Assembly: GCA_001829185.1 (NCBI GenBank)
Contig: MIAR01000037.1
Location: forward strand, 16,441-80,440
Source: Spirochaetes bacterium GWB1_60_80
GTDB taxonomy: Bacteria; Spirochaetota; Spirochaetia; Treponematales; UBA12059
Length of the DNA: 64,000 nucleotides
Reading direction: 5' to 3'
Position numbers and translations under genes: made by a program. The stretch's first letter is position 1, and the number at the start of each line of letters is the position of its first letter. The notes under the pieces were generated by a model. That model was not told where the DNA came from. It saw only the letters and a program-made list of their open reading frames with translations, and ran no database searches. Positions 1-8,592 of this stretch are shown piece by piece.

Positions 1-105
1 GCCTAGCAAACCTGCGGAACCCGCTGCTTGCACTGACCATCTTTAATGGACGCCACGGCGCCCGGATGACCAGCTAGGCGATAATGCCGCAAAGGCCAAC
101 TATTG

Positions 106-945
106 TCAAGAGGCTGGTTGACTAGACAACGGCTCCTGGCTCAGCCAACGGGACAGGAGGGCGTAGACCGCCGGATAGGCGGCTTGCAGGGTAGCCGGGT
201 CGTCAAAGAAGTATTCGGCGCAGACGGCCAGGAACTCTTCGGGCGACTCGGCGGCGTAGTCGTCAATTAAGGCGGCCGTTCGGGCGCGATGACGCTGGCC
301 CCTATGCCGGTCGCGCTCGAAGCGGGTCTGGGCGTCGGCATAGGCCGGGGCGAAGGCGGCGGCCCACTCGGCGCTACTGATGGCGGCCGGCAACTCAGGC
401 ACGCCGTCAACGGCGCCGGCGGCGGCGTCCAGCCGGTGGGTCACCTCATGGATGACCACGTTATAGCCATCGCCCCGCCCGGACAGGGCCACGTCCTCGG
501 CCGAGAAGGTCAGCGGACCGTAGTCCGACATGTCGCCGACCACCGCCTCGTCATACTCGGCTACCACGCCGGAGCCATCGTCGTCCAGGCGGCGCAGGCT
601 GTATTCACCCGGCGTGACGATAACCGTGCGCCAGGAGCGCAGGCTGTCCAGCCCCAGGCGCAACACCGGCAGGCAGGCGAAGGCGGCGATAGCCAGGCAG
701 ATGTCCGCGGCCGGCGGCTGGTCGCCATAGGCAAACGTGCCATCGGGCTGGGGAACGGCCTTCAGGAAGGTTTTTTGGCACAGGAAGGCGGCCGCCAGGA
801 CGGCTAGCTCGGCGCGGTCAGCCAGGGCCAGCCGGTTCAAGCAGGGACTAGCCTGAATCAGAAGCTGCCAGGCTTCAGCCGGGACAGGGTGGGCAGCCGC
901 CAGGGCGCGCCGCCGGCGGTCACGCCAGCGGGCAAACCAGTTCAC
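106..945 (-). CDS. mtfA: MtfA-type zinc metallopeptidase (M90)
   Basis: A protein of about 279 residues related to MtfA, the cytosolic zinc aminopeptidase that in E. coli binds the Mlc repressor of glucose-PTS genes. The zinc motif HEVTH is followed by LDAAAG, as in the family pattern HEFAHxLD, and the third-ligand region EFLAVCAEYFF lies downstream. The N-terminal WRDRRRRAL and the central IAAFACLPVLRL also fit. GTG at 945 is chosen because it overlaps the stop of the upstream gene by 4 bases (GTGA), implying coupling; a longer GTG start at 984 is possible. No Mlc or glucose-PTS gene is visible nearby, so the regulatory role is unproven. Confidence 0.85.
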   Translation of the reverse strand: MNWFARWRDRRRRALAAAHPVPAEAWQLLIQASPCLNRLALADRAELAVLAAAFLCQKTFLKAVPQPDGTFAYGDQPPAADICLAIAAFACLPVLRLGLDSLRSWRTVIVTPGEYSLRRLDDDGSGVVAEYDEAVVGDMSDYGPLTFSAEDVALSGRGDGYNVVIHEVTHRLDAAAGAVDGVPELPAAISSAEWAAAFAPAYADAQTRFERDRHRGQRHRARTAALIDDYAAESPEEFLAVCAEYFFDDPATLQAAYPAVYALLSRWLSQEPLSSQPAS

Positions 946-1676
946 GGCCGACCGTTGCCGGGCGCAGCCGGCGGTGACTGCCACACGACGCCACCCAGCA
1001 TTTTGGCGCTGGCCACGGTGGCCGCGTCCGGCGGCTGGCTGAGGTCCGGCGGCGGTTGCCAGCCAGCCTGCTGCAGAACGCCCGTCGCGGCCGCCGCGCG
1101 CCGTTGCTGGTCCCTGGCCGTGGCCAGGGCGATGCTACGATTGGATTTGAAGATGTCCAAATAGTACGACAGCAGGGAATCGGGCCGCGGCTCGCCCCAG
1201 ACATAGTGCCGAATCAGGTCGTCGGTATAGAAGATGGCCGGCGTGAGGAACAGCCACATCAAGGCCGGCACCAGGCCGATCTGCCCCCACAGATTGAGCT
1301 TAAACATCGAATAGTTCCAGACATGGAGGCCGAACCCCAGGTTGAGCACGCAGCCCGAAACCAGCTCCAAGGCGACGATGAACACCCCGCCGAACAGCAC
1401 CTGCAGGCCATAGGGAATGCGCAGGAAACCGTTGGCCGGATGCTTGGTATTGAAGGCGCCCAGCACCACGCCGAAAATGGCCGCGATCAGGAACATCCAG
1501 ATCGACGAATAGCCCATCAGGGTCCAGAAACACATCAGCGGATTGTAGACGTAGATCGGTTGATCGCCTGCGCTTTGCGTCACCGGCAGGAAGATACGCA
1601 GCAAGGTCTCGCCGAACACGAACAGGATGCCGACCAGAGTGGCCAATACCAACGAACGCAATAAAAACTTCTTCAT
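942..1676 (-). CDS. ABC-transporter type IV (CmpB-like) membrane protein
   Basis: Integral membrane protein of 244 residues with about five to six hydrophobic segments and a polar Pro/Ala-rich tail of about 50 residues. The stretch LELVSGCVLNLGFG followed by WNYS and NLWGQIGL matches the pattern of the small family called putative ABC-transporter type IV (CmpB), whose function is not established. A GGGGAGG ribosome-binding site lies 7 bases before ATG 1676. It is coupled to the MtfA-like gene. The assignment comes from recalled motif spacing only. Confidence 0.6.
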   Translation of the reverse strand: MKKFLLRSLVLATLVGILFVFGETLLRIFLPVTQSAGDQPIYVYNPLMCFWTLMGYSSIWMFLIAAIFGVVLGAFNTKHPANGFLRIPYGLQVLFGGVFIVALELVSGCVLNLGFGLHVWNYSMFKLNLWGQIGLVPALMWLFLTPAIFYTDDLIRHYVWGEPRPDSLLSYYLDIFKSNRSIALATARDQQRRAAAATGVLQQAGWQPPPDLSQPPDAATVASAKMLGGVVWQSPPAAPGNGRP

Positions 1677-1796
1677 GCCGCTACCTCCCCGCCCGCCGTT
1701 CAGCCATCGGGCCAGCCTTGACTATAGCCCGGGTCCGGTAATCGCGCAAGCGTTTTCCGACAGTCCCCTCCCCGGCCAGCCAGCCAGGTAGGCGGC

Positions 1797-2534
1797 TCAG
1801 GCCAGGCTGGTCGAGCGGCGCCTGATGACGCCCTGCGCCACCAGGAACAAGAGGCCAAAAAGCAGCAGGATGAGCAGGCTAAGGCCGCATTCGGCCGGAG
1901 GCAGGCCGGCCTGGACCTGGTGAATGGCTTTCATGACCCAGTATTGCGGGAAGGCGATGGCCAGGCGACGCAGGTTATACCCCATGAACTCGACCGGGAA
2001 GAAGGCGCCGCCCATCAGGCTGCTGAACAGGACCACCACGTTGGCCGCCATGATGGCGCCGGAGCTGGAATCGGCCACGGCGCAGATCAGGAAGCCGAAG
2101 CCGACGGCCGTAATATTGAAGATCAGCAGGATAGCCAGCAGCGGCCAGAAGCCCAGGCCGCTGTCTACCGGGAAGATGAAGCTGACGAAGCCGACGAAGG
2201 CCAGCACCTGGCCGGACAGCACCAGCAGGGCGGCGGCGCCGTTGCCGGCCACGTAGACCGCCGGGCTGGCCGGCGAGACGTTGATGCGCCGCTGGATGCC
2301 CTGCTCGCGGTCGCGCAGGATCTGGCTGACCACGATGACGGCCTGAACCATAGTGAAGTAGATCACCAGGCCGATGGCCTGGGTGCCGGCGAAGGCCGCC
2401 GACTCGCCGACGCGCAAGAGCAGGAACATGGCCAGGAAACTGACGATGGGCAGCGCGAAGTGCAGCACATAGGCCAGCTTGCGGTGAAAGGTGCAGGCCA
2501 GGAAATTGCGGAAGAACAGGCTGAAGCGATTCAT
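1797..2534 (-). CDS. ABC-2 type exporter permease (second permease)
   Basis: A 245-residue membrane subunit with six predicted helices. The cytoplasmic loop after helix 2 contains QILRDREQGIQRRINVSPAS, typical of ABC-2 permeases of drug, antibiotic or polysaccharide exporters (E-x-G-T/I loop). ATG at 2534 overlaps the stop of the first permease by 4 bases, so the two are translated together, probably as a heterodimer. It is the last gene of the sensor-regulator-ATPase-permease-permease cluster. The substrate cannot be read from the sequence; lipid or peptide antibiotic export or resistance is the usual role of this layout. Confidence 0.88.
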   Translation of the reverse strand: MNRFSLFFRNFLACTFHRKLAYVLHFALPIVSFLAMFLLLRVGESAAFAGTQAIGLVIYFTMVQAVIVVSQILRDREQGIQRRINVSPASPAVYVAGNGAAALLVLSGQVLAFVGFVSFIFPVDSGLGFWPLLAILLIFNITAVGFGFLICAVADSSSGAIMAANVVVLFSSLMGGAFFPVEFMGYNLRRLAIAFPQYWVMKAIHQVQAGLPPAECGLSLLILLLFGLLFLVAQGVIRRRSTSLA

Positions 2535-3298
2535 GGAGCCCTCCGGGTTTTGAGGCCGGCCAAGGCTGGCCTTGGCTGGCCAAGGCTGGCCAAGGCCAGC
2601 AACAGGGCGGCGGCAGGCAGGCAGATCAGGATGGCCGGCAGCAGGTAGCGGTTGGGCTCCGGCCGGGTGGCGGCCAGCAGGGCCAGGTTGATCCAGCGCA
2701 GCGGCGAGGCTACCGAAATGTCGTGCAGGAAGCCTGAGTCCGGGATGATAGTATAACCACCGCCCAGGAACACCAGCAGCGGCACGACCGTATTCAGGAT
2801 GGCCCCAGCCGGCCGCTCGTCGCCAATCAAGCAGGCCACCGCCACGCCCAGGGCCGACGCCAGGCCGGACTCGACGGCCAACAGCAACAGCGCCACGGCC
2901 GGCGACGGACCGTAGTTCACCGACAGGATGAAGCGGGCGGCCAGCAGCACCAGGCTGCCCAGCGCCAGCAAGGCGGCCCAGCTGCCCAGGAAGGTGCCGT
3001 ACAGCCGGGCGCCCCGCCCAAGCGGCGCTAGGTACAAGCGGCTGTCAGCATTAGCCTTCCGCTCTTTGAAGATGCCCCAGGCGGCGATGAAAGAACCCTG
3101 GAAGACCGCCATGGTGAACAAGGTGACGCCGAAATAATCGGCCGCCGCGATGCCGGCCCCGGTGGCGTTGAAGATTCCGGTGAAGGCCTGGCCAAAGACG
3201 AAGATCATGAGCAGTGGCGCGGCCACGAATAAGGCCAGCAGGCCACGGCTTTTGGACAGCAGGCGCAGCTGGTGCCCGGCTATCAATAATGTCATCAT
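2531..3298 (-). CDS. ABC-2 type exporter permease (first permease)
   Basis: A 255-residue membrane subunit with six hydrophobic segments. The loop WGIFKERKANADSRLYLAPL occupies the position of the ABC-2 coupling loop. The start is set at the tandem ATGs at 3295-3298, preceded by AGGAG at 7-10 bases; an upstream in-frame ATG at 3322 would place the ribosome-binding site inside the gene. It follows the ATPase gene by 16 bases and overlaps the second permease by 4 bases. Confidence 0.85.
   Translation of the reverse strand: MMTLLIAGHQLRLLSKSRGLLALFVAAPLLMIFVFGQAFTGIFNATGAGIAAADYFGVTLFTMAVFQGSFIAAWGIFKERKANADSRLYLAPLGRGARLYGTFLGSWAALLALGSLVLLAARFILSVNYGPSPAVALLLLAVESGLASALGVAVACLIGDERPAGAILNTVVPLLVFLGGGYTIIPDSGFLHDISVASPLRWINLALLAATRPEPNRYLLPAILICLPAAALLLALASLGQPRPALAGLKTRRAP
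2557..2600. repeat. Short GGCCAAGGCT tandem/inverted repeat inside a permease gene
   Basis: Imperfect repetition of GGCCAAGGCT and its complement, about four units, inside the coding sequence for the C-terminus of the first permease just before the second permease start. It encodes an Ala/Leu/Pro-rich tail. It could be replication slippage or a weak RNA hairpin between the two cistrons. Confidence 0.45.
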
Positions 3299-3314
3299 AG
3301 TATCACTCCTATCG

Positions 3315-4259
3315 CTAATCACGCAGCGAACGGCCGGTCAGATTGAGGAAGACCGTTTCCAGCGACGGCGAGTCCGACTTGATGTCGGCCAGCACCAACT
3401 GTTGGCGGTTGACTTCGGCGGTCAGACCATTCAGATTGGCGATGCCTACCTCGCTGGTGATGGTCAGGGTTAGTTCGTCCAATTCGGCATGGCGGACACC
3501 GGCCACCTGGCGGAAGGGTTCAAGGTCGACCGGAGCCGGCCGCTTCAGGCAGAAAATAACCCGGCTACAGTCCTTGATAAGCAGCTTAAGCTGTTCCGGC
3601 GAGCCGTGGGCGATAATCTTGCCCTTGTCCATGATGGCGATATCGCCGCAAATAGCCTCGGCTTCTTCCATATAATGCGTGGTGTAGACGATGGTGCGGC
3701 CCCGACGCTTCAGATCCTCGACGGCGCGTAAAATGTGATTGCGCGATTGGGGGTCGATGCCGACGGTCGGCTCGTCCAGGAAGATGATCTGTGGATCATG
3801 GGCAATGCCGCAGGCGATGTTCAGGCGCCGCTGCATGCCGCCGGAAAAGGTCTTGGCTGGCTGCTTGCCGCAGTCGGTCAGCCCGGCGAATTCGAGGGCG
3901 GTGGCGACGGCGCCGTTCAGAGCCTTGCCTTTGAGGCCGTACAGGCTGGCGAAGAAGCGGACGTTCTCGGCCGCCGAATAGTTCTGGTAGAAGGCCAAGC
4001 CCTGCGGCACCAGACCCAACACCTGGCGGATATCGCGCTGGCGGCCGCTACCCTTACCGCCAGTTATTGAAACATCACCATAAGCCACCACGCCGGCGTC
4101 CGGCCCGAGCAGGCCGACCAGGATATTGATGAGCGTCGACTTGCCGGCGCCGTTGGGGCCCAGCAGCCCGAACAGCTCGCCGCGGCCGATATCCAGACTG
4201 ACATTGTTGACGGCCTGGGCGGTACCGAAGCTTTTGCTGACATTGCTAATATGTATCAT
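3315..4259 (-). CDS. ABC exporter ATP-binding protein
   Basis: A 314-residue ATPase of the DrrA/CcmA-type exporter class. It shows Walker A GPNGAGKST, signature SGGMQRRL, Walker B IIFLDEPTVGID and a switch His in YTTHYMEEAE. A C-terminal extension of about 90 residues after the nucleotide-binding fold is usual for DrrA-like proteins. The start MIHISNVSKSFG has AGGAGGA 5 bases upstream; an in-frame ATG 24 codons earlier has no such site and lies near a promoter. It pairs with the two downstream permeases. Confidence 0.95.
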   Translation of the reverse strand: MIHISNVSKSFGTAQAVNNVSLDIGRGELFGLLGPNGAGKSTLINILVGLLGPDAGVVAYGDVSITGGKGSGRQRDIRQVLGLVPQGLAFYQNYSAAENVRFFASLYGLKGKALNGAVATALEFAGLTDCGKQPAKTFSGGMQRRLNIACGIAHDPQIIFLDEPTVGIDPQSRNHILRAVEDLKRRGRTIVYTTHYMEEAEAICGDIAIMDKGKIIAHGSPEQLKLLIKDCSRVIFCLKRPAPVDLEPFRQVAGVRHAELDELTLTITSEVGIANLNGLTAEVNRQQLVLADIKSDSPSLETVFLNLTGRSLRD

Positions 4260-4342
4260 CGGGTCCTCCTCGATTTGTCCTGCCGACAATATACGCCGGA
4301 ACGTCGCGCCGCGCTCAGGGCCGGAAGTCATGAAACGGAGTG

Positions 4343-4374
4343 ACTAAAGTAATGTTAGCAAGTTGTAGTCAACT
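4343..4374 (-). promoter_or_regulatory. Candidate promoter and palindromic operator for the ABC exporter genes
   Basis: Reading the minus strand, TTGACT (4372-4367), an 18-base spacer and TTTAGT (4348-4343) form a sigma70-like promoter pointing into the ATPase gene. The -35 lies within the perfect palindrome AGTTG-TAGT-CAACT (4361-4374), which overlaps the stop codon of the response regulator gene. The position suggests that the exporter is transcribed from its own promoter and that the palindrome is bound by the adjacent NarL-type regulator. Binding is inference. Confidence 0.45.
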
Positions 4375-4998
4375 AAAATCCTTGCGGCCGGCGACGAAGT
4401 AGACGGCGATCTGGGTGCGCTGCTTGAGGCCCAGCTTGTCCAGGATGGCCGAAATGTAGTTCTTGACGGTGCCTTCGGACAGGTACAGGCTGTCGGCCGC
4501 CTGTTTGTTGGAGTAGCCTTCGGCGACCAGCCGAACCAGGGACTGCTCGCGCTCGCTCAGGAAGGAAATGTCGCCGGGGGAACTGCGGGCAGAGGCGCGG
4601 ATGGTGGCGAAGACGTCGTCCTGGAAGACGGTGTGGCCGGAGTGCACCAGCCGGACGGCCTGCTTGATCTCGTCGCCGCCGCAGCCTTTAAGGAGGTAGC
4701 CGGAGGCGCCAGAGGCCAGGGCGCCGCGCACGAAGGCCTCGTCCTTGAAGGTGCTGAGCAGCAGCACCTTGCAACGGCCGGCCGCGGTGATGGCGGCGGC
4801 GGCCTGGAGGCCGTTCATGGCCGGCATGCGGATATCCAACAAGGCCACGTCGACCATGGCCGCCTGGCACTGCCGGACCGCGTCCAGACCATTGTTGACT
4901 GTCGCCACTAAGGCGAAGTCCGAATCCTTGCCGAGGATTATCTCCAGCGCCTCGCGGATCAGCGGGTCATCATCCCCGATCAGAATGCGTATGGCCAT
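4369..4998 (-). CDS. NarL/LuxR-family response regulator
   Basis: A 209-residue two-domain regulator. The receiver domain (about 1-118) has acidic residues in IGDDDP, phospho-acceptor Asp in ALLDIRMPAMNG, a switch Ser in LLLSTFKDE and Lys in GYLLKGC. The C-terminal LuxR helix-turn-helix (about 145-209) contains LSEREQSLVRLVAEGYSNK and LYLSEGTVKNYISAIL. GGGAGG lies 8 bases before ATG 4998, which is inside the end of the kinase gene (29-base overlap). It probably controls the exporter genes downstream through the palindrome at 4361-4374. Confidence 0.95.
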   Translation of the reverse strand: MAIRILIGDDDPLIREALEIILGKDSDFALVATVNNGLDAVRQCQAAMVDVALLDIRMPAMNGLQAAAAITAAGRCKVLLLSTFKDEAFVRGALASGASGYLLKGCGGDEIKQAVRLVHSGHTVFQDDVFATIRASARSSPGDISFLSEREQSLVRLVAEGYSNKQAADSLYLSEGTVKNYISAILDKLGLKQRTQIAVYFVAGRKDFS

Positions 4999-6196
4999 CT
5001 TCCGGCCCTCCCTTCGCGAACAGCATGATCAAGGAGAAGCCGCGGCTAGTGTCGACGATCAGGTTGCCGCCGGCGTGCCGGGTGCGAGCCTCGATGCCTT
5101 CCAACCCCATGCCCGGTACGGGCAGCGGTCCGCTGAGCTGGCCGTCGTCGCGGAACTCGATCTTGCAGACCCGGTTAAGGACGCTGATCCGGCAGCTGAA
5201 GCGGCTGGCCGAGCTGTGGCGCAAGAGATTGGTCAGAGCCTCGCGCAGGTTTTCCTCGGCCGCCTGCCAAACCGCCGCCGTCACGGCCGCCGCATCGCCC
5301 TCCAGCACCAGCTCGGTGGCCAAGCCGTGGCGGGCGCTGAAGTCGTCGAGCTGGGCCTGGAGACGTTGCCGGCCGAGGGTTGAGCACTCCGGCTTGATGG
5401 CCTTCAGGCTGAGGCGGATGGCGGCCAGGCCTTCGCGCAGGGTGTCCGAGGCCCGGTCGATAATGAGCGTCGCCCGGGTCGGGTCGTCGGTTAGCAGCAG
5501 GCCGGCGGCCTCCAGCTGCATGATGCTGCCGGTAATGGTATGGCCAAGTTGGTCGTGCAGGTTCTGGGCCAGGCGCTCGCGCTCCTCGAGCCTGGTCAAT
5601 GTTTCCTGACCGCTACTGGCCCTGGCCTGGCTGGCCTGCCGGCTCTCGGCCACGGCCACGGCCCGCTCCAGCGCCCGCCGGCGCTCGGCCGCGTCACTTC
5701 GCGCCAAGCGCTGGCGGTTAGCCATCACGGCGACGTAAACCGTCACAGCCCAGGCGCCCAGAAAAGCTGGCAGCAAGCTGCCTGGCACCCAGCCGCGCGG
5801 CAGCCAGGCGGCCGGGGCGGCCAGTACAAGCGCCCAGGCCACGGCCCAGCCCTGACGCCGCGGCGGCGGGCCTGCCGGGCCTGCCGGGCTAGCCCGGCTT
5901 CCGGTGGCCTGTCGACCCGCGCTGGCCAGCAGCGAGGCCGCCTCCAGCCCCAGCGACGGCAACAGGAATAGGGCTGTCGGCAGCGCCGGTTCCCAGGCCA
6001 GGCCGAGCGTCAGGCAGGCCGCGGTCTTGGCGGCCAAGAGCGGCCAGCGCAGCAGCGGCCGGGTAAAAGCCAGGCTGCCGGCCACCAGGATCAACCAAGC
6101 CAGGTAGAGCGCCAGGAGCGGCGCGACCAGGCGGCTGCCGGCGGCCAAGCGCTGGAGGAAGATGACGCTGCCACCGATCAGTTGCAGGACTGGCAT
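4970..6196 (-). CDS. DesK/NarX-type membrane sensor histidine kinase
   Basis: A 408-residue kinase with an N-terminal half of about four to six membrane segments without a large periplasmic loop, then a HisKA_3 dimerisation domain with phospho-acceptor His214 in QNLHDQLGHTI, and a HATPase domain with the N-box region EENLREALTNLLRHS and DDGQLSGPLPVPGMGLEG. This is the DesK/LiaS class, which senses membrane state or envelope stress and pairs with NarL-type regulators such as the one it overlaps. A TATAGT box sits 9 bases before ATG (6206-6211), and no Shine-Dalgarno sequence is visible, so the message may have almost no leader. Confidence 0.92.
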   Translation of the reverse strand: MPVLQLIGGSVIFLQRLAAGSRLVAPLLALYLAWLILVAGSLAFTRPLLRWPLLAAKTAACLTLGLAWEPALPTALFLLPSLGLEAASLLASAGRQATGSRASPAGPAGPPPRRQGWAVAWALVLAAPAAWLPRGWVPGSLLPAFLGAWAVTVYVAVMANRQRLARSDAAERRRALERAVAVAESRQASQARASSGQETLTRLEERERLAQNLHDQLGHTITGSIMQLEAAGLLLTDDPTRATLIIDRASDTLREGLAAIRLSLKAIKPECSTLGRQRLQAQLDDFSARHGLATELVLEGDAAAVTAAVWQAAEENLREALTNLLRHSSASRFSCRISVLNRVCKIEFRDDGQLSGPLPVPGMGLEGIEARTRHAGGNLIVDTSRGFSLIMLFAKGGPEDGHTHSDRG

Positions 6197-6248
6197 AATG
6201 CTGGCACTATAGACTGCCGGCCGGGGATGCGCAAGCGCGAATTGCCCC

Positions 6249-7565
6249 TTAGCCGTGCCCGCCTAAGGTATGGAAGAACACTGTGGCGATGAAGCCGAGC
6301 ACCGTAAACAGGCCGACCATGCGGATGTTGCGCTCGTAGGCCTCGGGCAGCATGGTCTGGGCGATCATGGCCAGCATCGAGCCGGCGGCCAGGCCCTCGA
6401 ACAGCGAGTGGGCTACCGGCGGCAAACTGCCGGAAATCAGGTTGCCCAACAGGGCGCCGACGCCGACGGCCAGCACCAGCGAGCTCCACATGCCCAGGAT
6501 GCGGCCGGTCTTGGTGCCGGCCTCCTTCATCATGGTGGAGCTGGACAGCGACTCGGGCAGGTTGGCCATGAACAGGCCGGCGATCAGGGCCGGGCTGGCC
6601 GAGAAGCCGGTCATGCTGGCGCCGATGACCAGGGACTCCGGTATGCCGTCCAGCAAGAGGCCCAGCCAGATGGCCATGGCGGCCGAGGCGTGCGACTGGC
6701 CGACGGCCGCCTTGAGCTCGTTCTCGCTGGGCCGGTAGGCGTTCTCGTCGAGGTGCAAGGCGGCCTCCGCGGCCCAGGCTTCACCGGATACGAGCGCGGC
6801 CGGTATCTGCCCGGTGCGGCCGCGCTCGGCGGCCAGGCTGGCCACCGCCGCCTTCAACTCCGGGCTGGATTCGGTCAGTGCAACAAAATCATCACGTTGT
6901 ATCTCGAAGACTTTGGTGTCCTCCGCCGGGATGGCGTCGGCCGTCCGCGGCGCGTTCCAGATCAGGGCCATCTCGCCGAAGGTCTGGCCCGCTCCCAGCT
7001 CGGCCACCAGGCGGCGCCCGCCGGTCTCGTCGCTGTATTCGATGCGCACCAGGCCGCTGTCGATGATGTACATGGCGTCGCCCTCGCCGCCCTGGCTGAA
7101 GACCGGCCGGCCGGCGGCGAAGCTGCGCCGCTTGATGCGGGGCACGATGGCCTGGACTTGGCCGGCCGGCAGGGCGCGCAGGATATCGACCGTGGCCAGG
7201 CGTTCCAGGACGCGGCGGACCTGCAGTTTCTTGCTGGACTTGAGGCTGGATAGCAGGGTGGAGCGGGTGCGCGCCGCGCCGCCCTTGGCGTCGGCCGCCC
7301 GCGACAGGGCGATGAACAACAGGCAGCCGAGCAGCAGTCCAAGGGCCAGCGGCAGAAAGCCGGCCCCCTCGCGTTCCACCGCCGGGTTGACCAGCTCGAA
7401 AGCGATGGCCGCCATCAGCGACCCGGCGCCGAAGGACATGACGGCCGAGATGACGGTCCGGGACGGCTTGGTCCAGATGCCGATAAGGGCGCCGATCGGC
7501 AGCGATACCGAGCTGATGGCCCCGAACAGGAAAGCCGCGAAGGCCGACGAACGGAAAAAGTCCAT
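6249..7565 (-). CDS. ZIP-like metal transporter with internal cyclic-nucleotide-binding domain
   Basis: A 438-residue protein in three parts. Residues about 1-90 hold three membrane segments. Residues about 110-245 are a cyclic-nucleotide-binding domain with phosphate-cassette-like FGEMALIWNAPRTADAIP near residues 195-212. Residues about 290-438 hold the remaining ZIP-type helices. The helix-4 motif is DGIPESLVIGA (Asp306 to Glu310 region) and helix 5 has NLPESLSS, resembling HNxPEG but with the usual His replaced. The regulatory domain sits where ZIP proteins have their long cytosolic loop. GGAGG precedes ATG 7565. Metal transport, the metal and nucleotide control are all inference. Confidence 0.75.
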   Translation of the reverse strand: MDFFRSSAFAAFLFGAISSVSLPIGALIGIWTKPSRTVISAVMSFGAGSLMAAIAFELVNPAVEREGAGFLPLALGLLLGCLLFIALSRAADAKGGAARTRSTLLSSLKSSKKLQVRRVLERLATVDILRALPAGQVQAIVPRIKRRSFAAGRPVFSQGGEGDAMYIIDSGLVRIEYSDETGGRRLVAELGAGQTFGEMALIWNAPRTADAIPAEDTKVFEIQRDDFVALTESSPELKAAVASLAAERGRTGQIPAALVSGEAWAAEAALHLDENAYRPSENELKAAVGQSHASAAMAIWLGLLLDGIPESLVIGASMTGFSASPALIAGLFMANLPESLSSSTMMKEAGTKTGRILGMWSSLVLAVGVGALLGNLISGSLPPVAHSLFEGLAAGSMLAMIAQTMLPEAYERNIRMVGLFTVLGFIATVFFHTLGGHG

Positions 7566-7726
7566 GGAAACCTCCCTGCCGGCCAGCCGTCCCGGAGGCG
7601 GAGGCCGCTCCTTTCAAGTATAAGCGACTGTGGCGCGAATAGCCACTAGCCGGCCGGCGCGCTTTTAGCTATCTTCTGCCCAAGCCGAAATCCGGCCGCC
7701 AGCTGCGGCCAGCATAGGAGCGTACC

Positions 7727-8569
7727 ATGTCGTCGAATCTCCAGAATATCAAGCAGCGCATTTCCGTCCGGGCCTATGCCGACCAGCCGCTACCGGCCGG
7801 GGCGCGGGCCGAACTAGAAGCCTTCATGGCCGGCATCAGCCACGGTCCCTTCGGGACGCCGCTGCGCTTCCGCTTCCTGGACGAGAGCGGCGTCAGCCGG
7901 GCCGAACAACGCCGCCTGGGCACCTATGGCATGATTACAGGCGACCGCTATTATCTGGCTGGCGCCGTCAGGATCGGCGGCGCCGACGCCGAGCTCGATT
8001 ACGGCTATTGCCTGGAACGCATCATCCTGCAGGCCACCGGCCTGGGGCTGGGAACCTGCTGGCTGGCCGGCAGCCTGAATCGCGACACGTTTGCCCAAAA
8101 AATGGCACTGCAAGGCAATGAAATCATCCCGGCCGTCAGCCCGGTGGGCATTCCGGCCGAATTGAAGCGCTTAGGCATCATCCTGGCCCAGAACCTGATG
8201 CAGGTTCGGAAGCGCCGCGAATTCGGCAACCTGTTTTTCGACGGCCAGGCTGGCCAGCCGCTGAGCCTTACGGCGGCCGGACCGTGGGCCGCGGCGCTGG
8301 AGGCGGTGCGGGCCGCGCCGTCGGCCTCCAACAAGCAGCCCTGGCGGGTCATCAAGAGCGGTCCGGATTTCCATGTCTGCCTGGAGGCCGACCCCTTGTA
8401 CAACCGGGCTTTCAAGTCTTTCTCGGTCCAGCGGCTGGATATTGGCATTGCCCTCTGTCATTTCGAACTAGCAGCCAGTGAACTGGGCCTACCCGGCGGC
8501 TGGCACGACGTCCAGCCCCAACCGGCCACCGGGAAACTGACTTATATCAAAACCTGGCGTCCAGCCTGA
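7727..8569 (+). CDS. Nitroreductase-family protein (TM1586 type)
   Basis: A 280-residue protein built as two half-domains, the layout of the TM1586-type putative nitroreductases. The N-terminal KQRISVRAYADQPLP matches the FMN-binding R-S/T-x-R region, the mid part GLGLGTCWLAGSLNR matches the typical nitroreductase GLGT-W motif, and the C-terminal half contains PSASNKQPWRVI. FMN-dependent NAD(P)H oxidoreductase activity is likely; the substrate is unknown. AGGAG lies 7 bases before ATG. It is divergent from the ZIP-like gene, and the 161-base spacer holds the promoters. Confidence 0.88.
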   Translation: MSSNLQNIKQRISVRAYADQPLPAGARAELEAFMAGISHGPFGTPLRFRFLDESGVSRAEQRRLGTYGMITGDRYYLAGAVRIGGADAELDYGYCLERIILQATGLGLGTCWLAGSLNRDTFAQKMALQGNEIIPAVSPVGIPAELKRLGIILAQNLMQVRKRREFGNLFFDGQAGQPLSLTAAGPWAAALEAVRAAPSASNKQPWRVIKSGPDFHVCLEADPLYNRAFKSFSVQRLDIGIALCHFELAASELGLPGGWHDVQPQPATGKLTYIKTWRPA

Positions 8570-8571
8570 GA

Positions 8572-8591
8572 GCGCTTTGACGATAAAGCGC
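8572..8591. terminator. Stem-loop between convergent genes
   Basis: GCGCTTT, a 6-base loop GACGAT, then AAAGCGC form a perfect 7-bp stem in the 23-base gap between the convergent nitroreductase and small-protein genes. There is no long T-run, so it is a possible bidirectional terminator. Confidence 0.5.
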
Positions 8592-8592
8592 G

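Noticed and set aside
1..105. Possible tRNA or partial gene at the window start
   Set aside because: No cloverleaf, T-loop motif or open frame with coding character was found.
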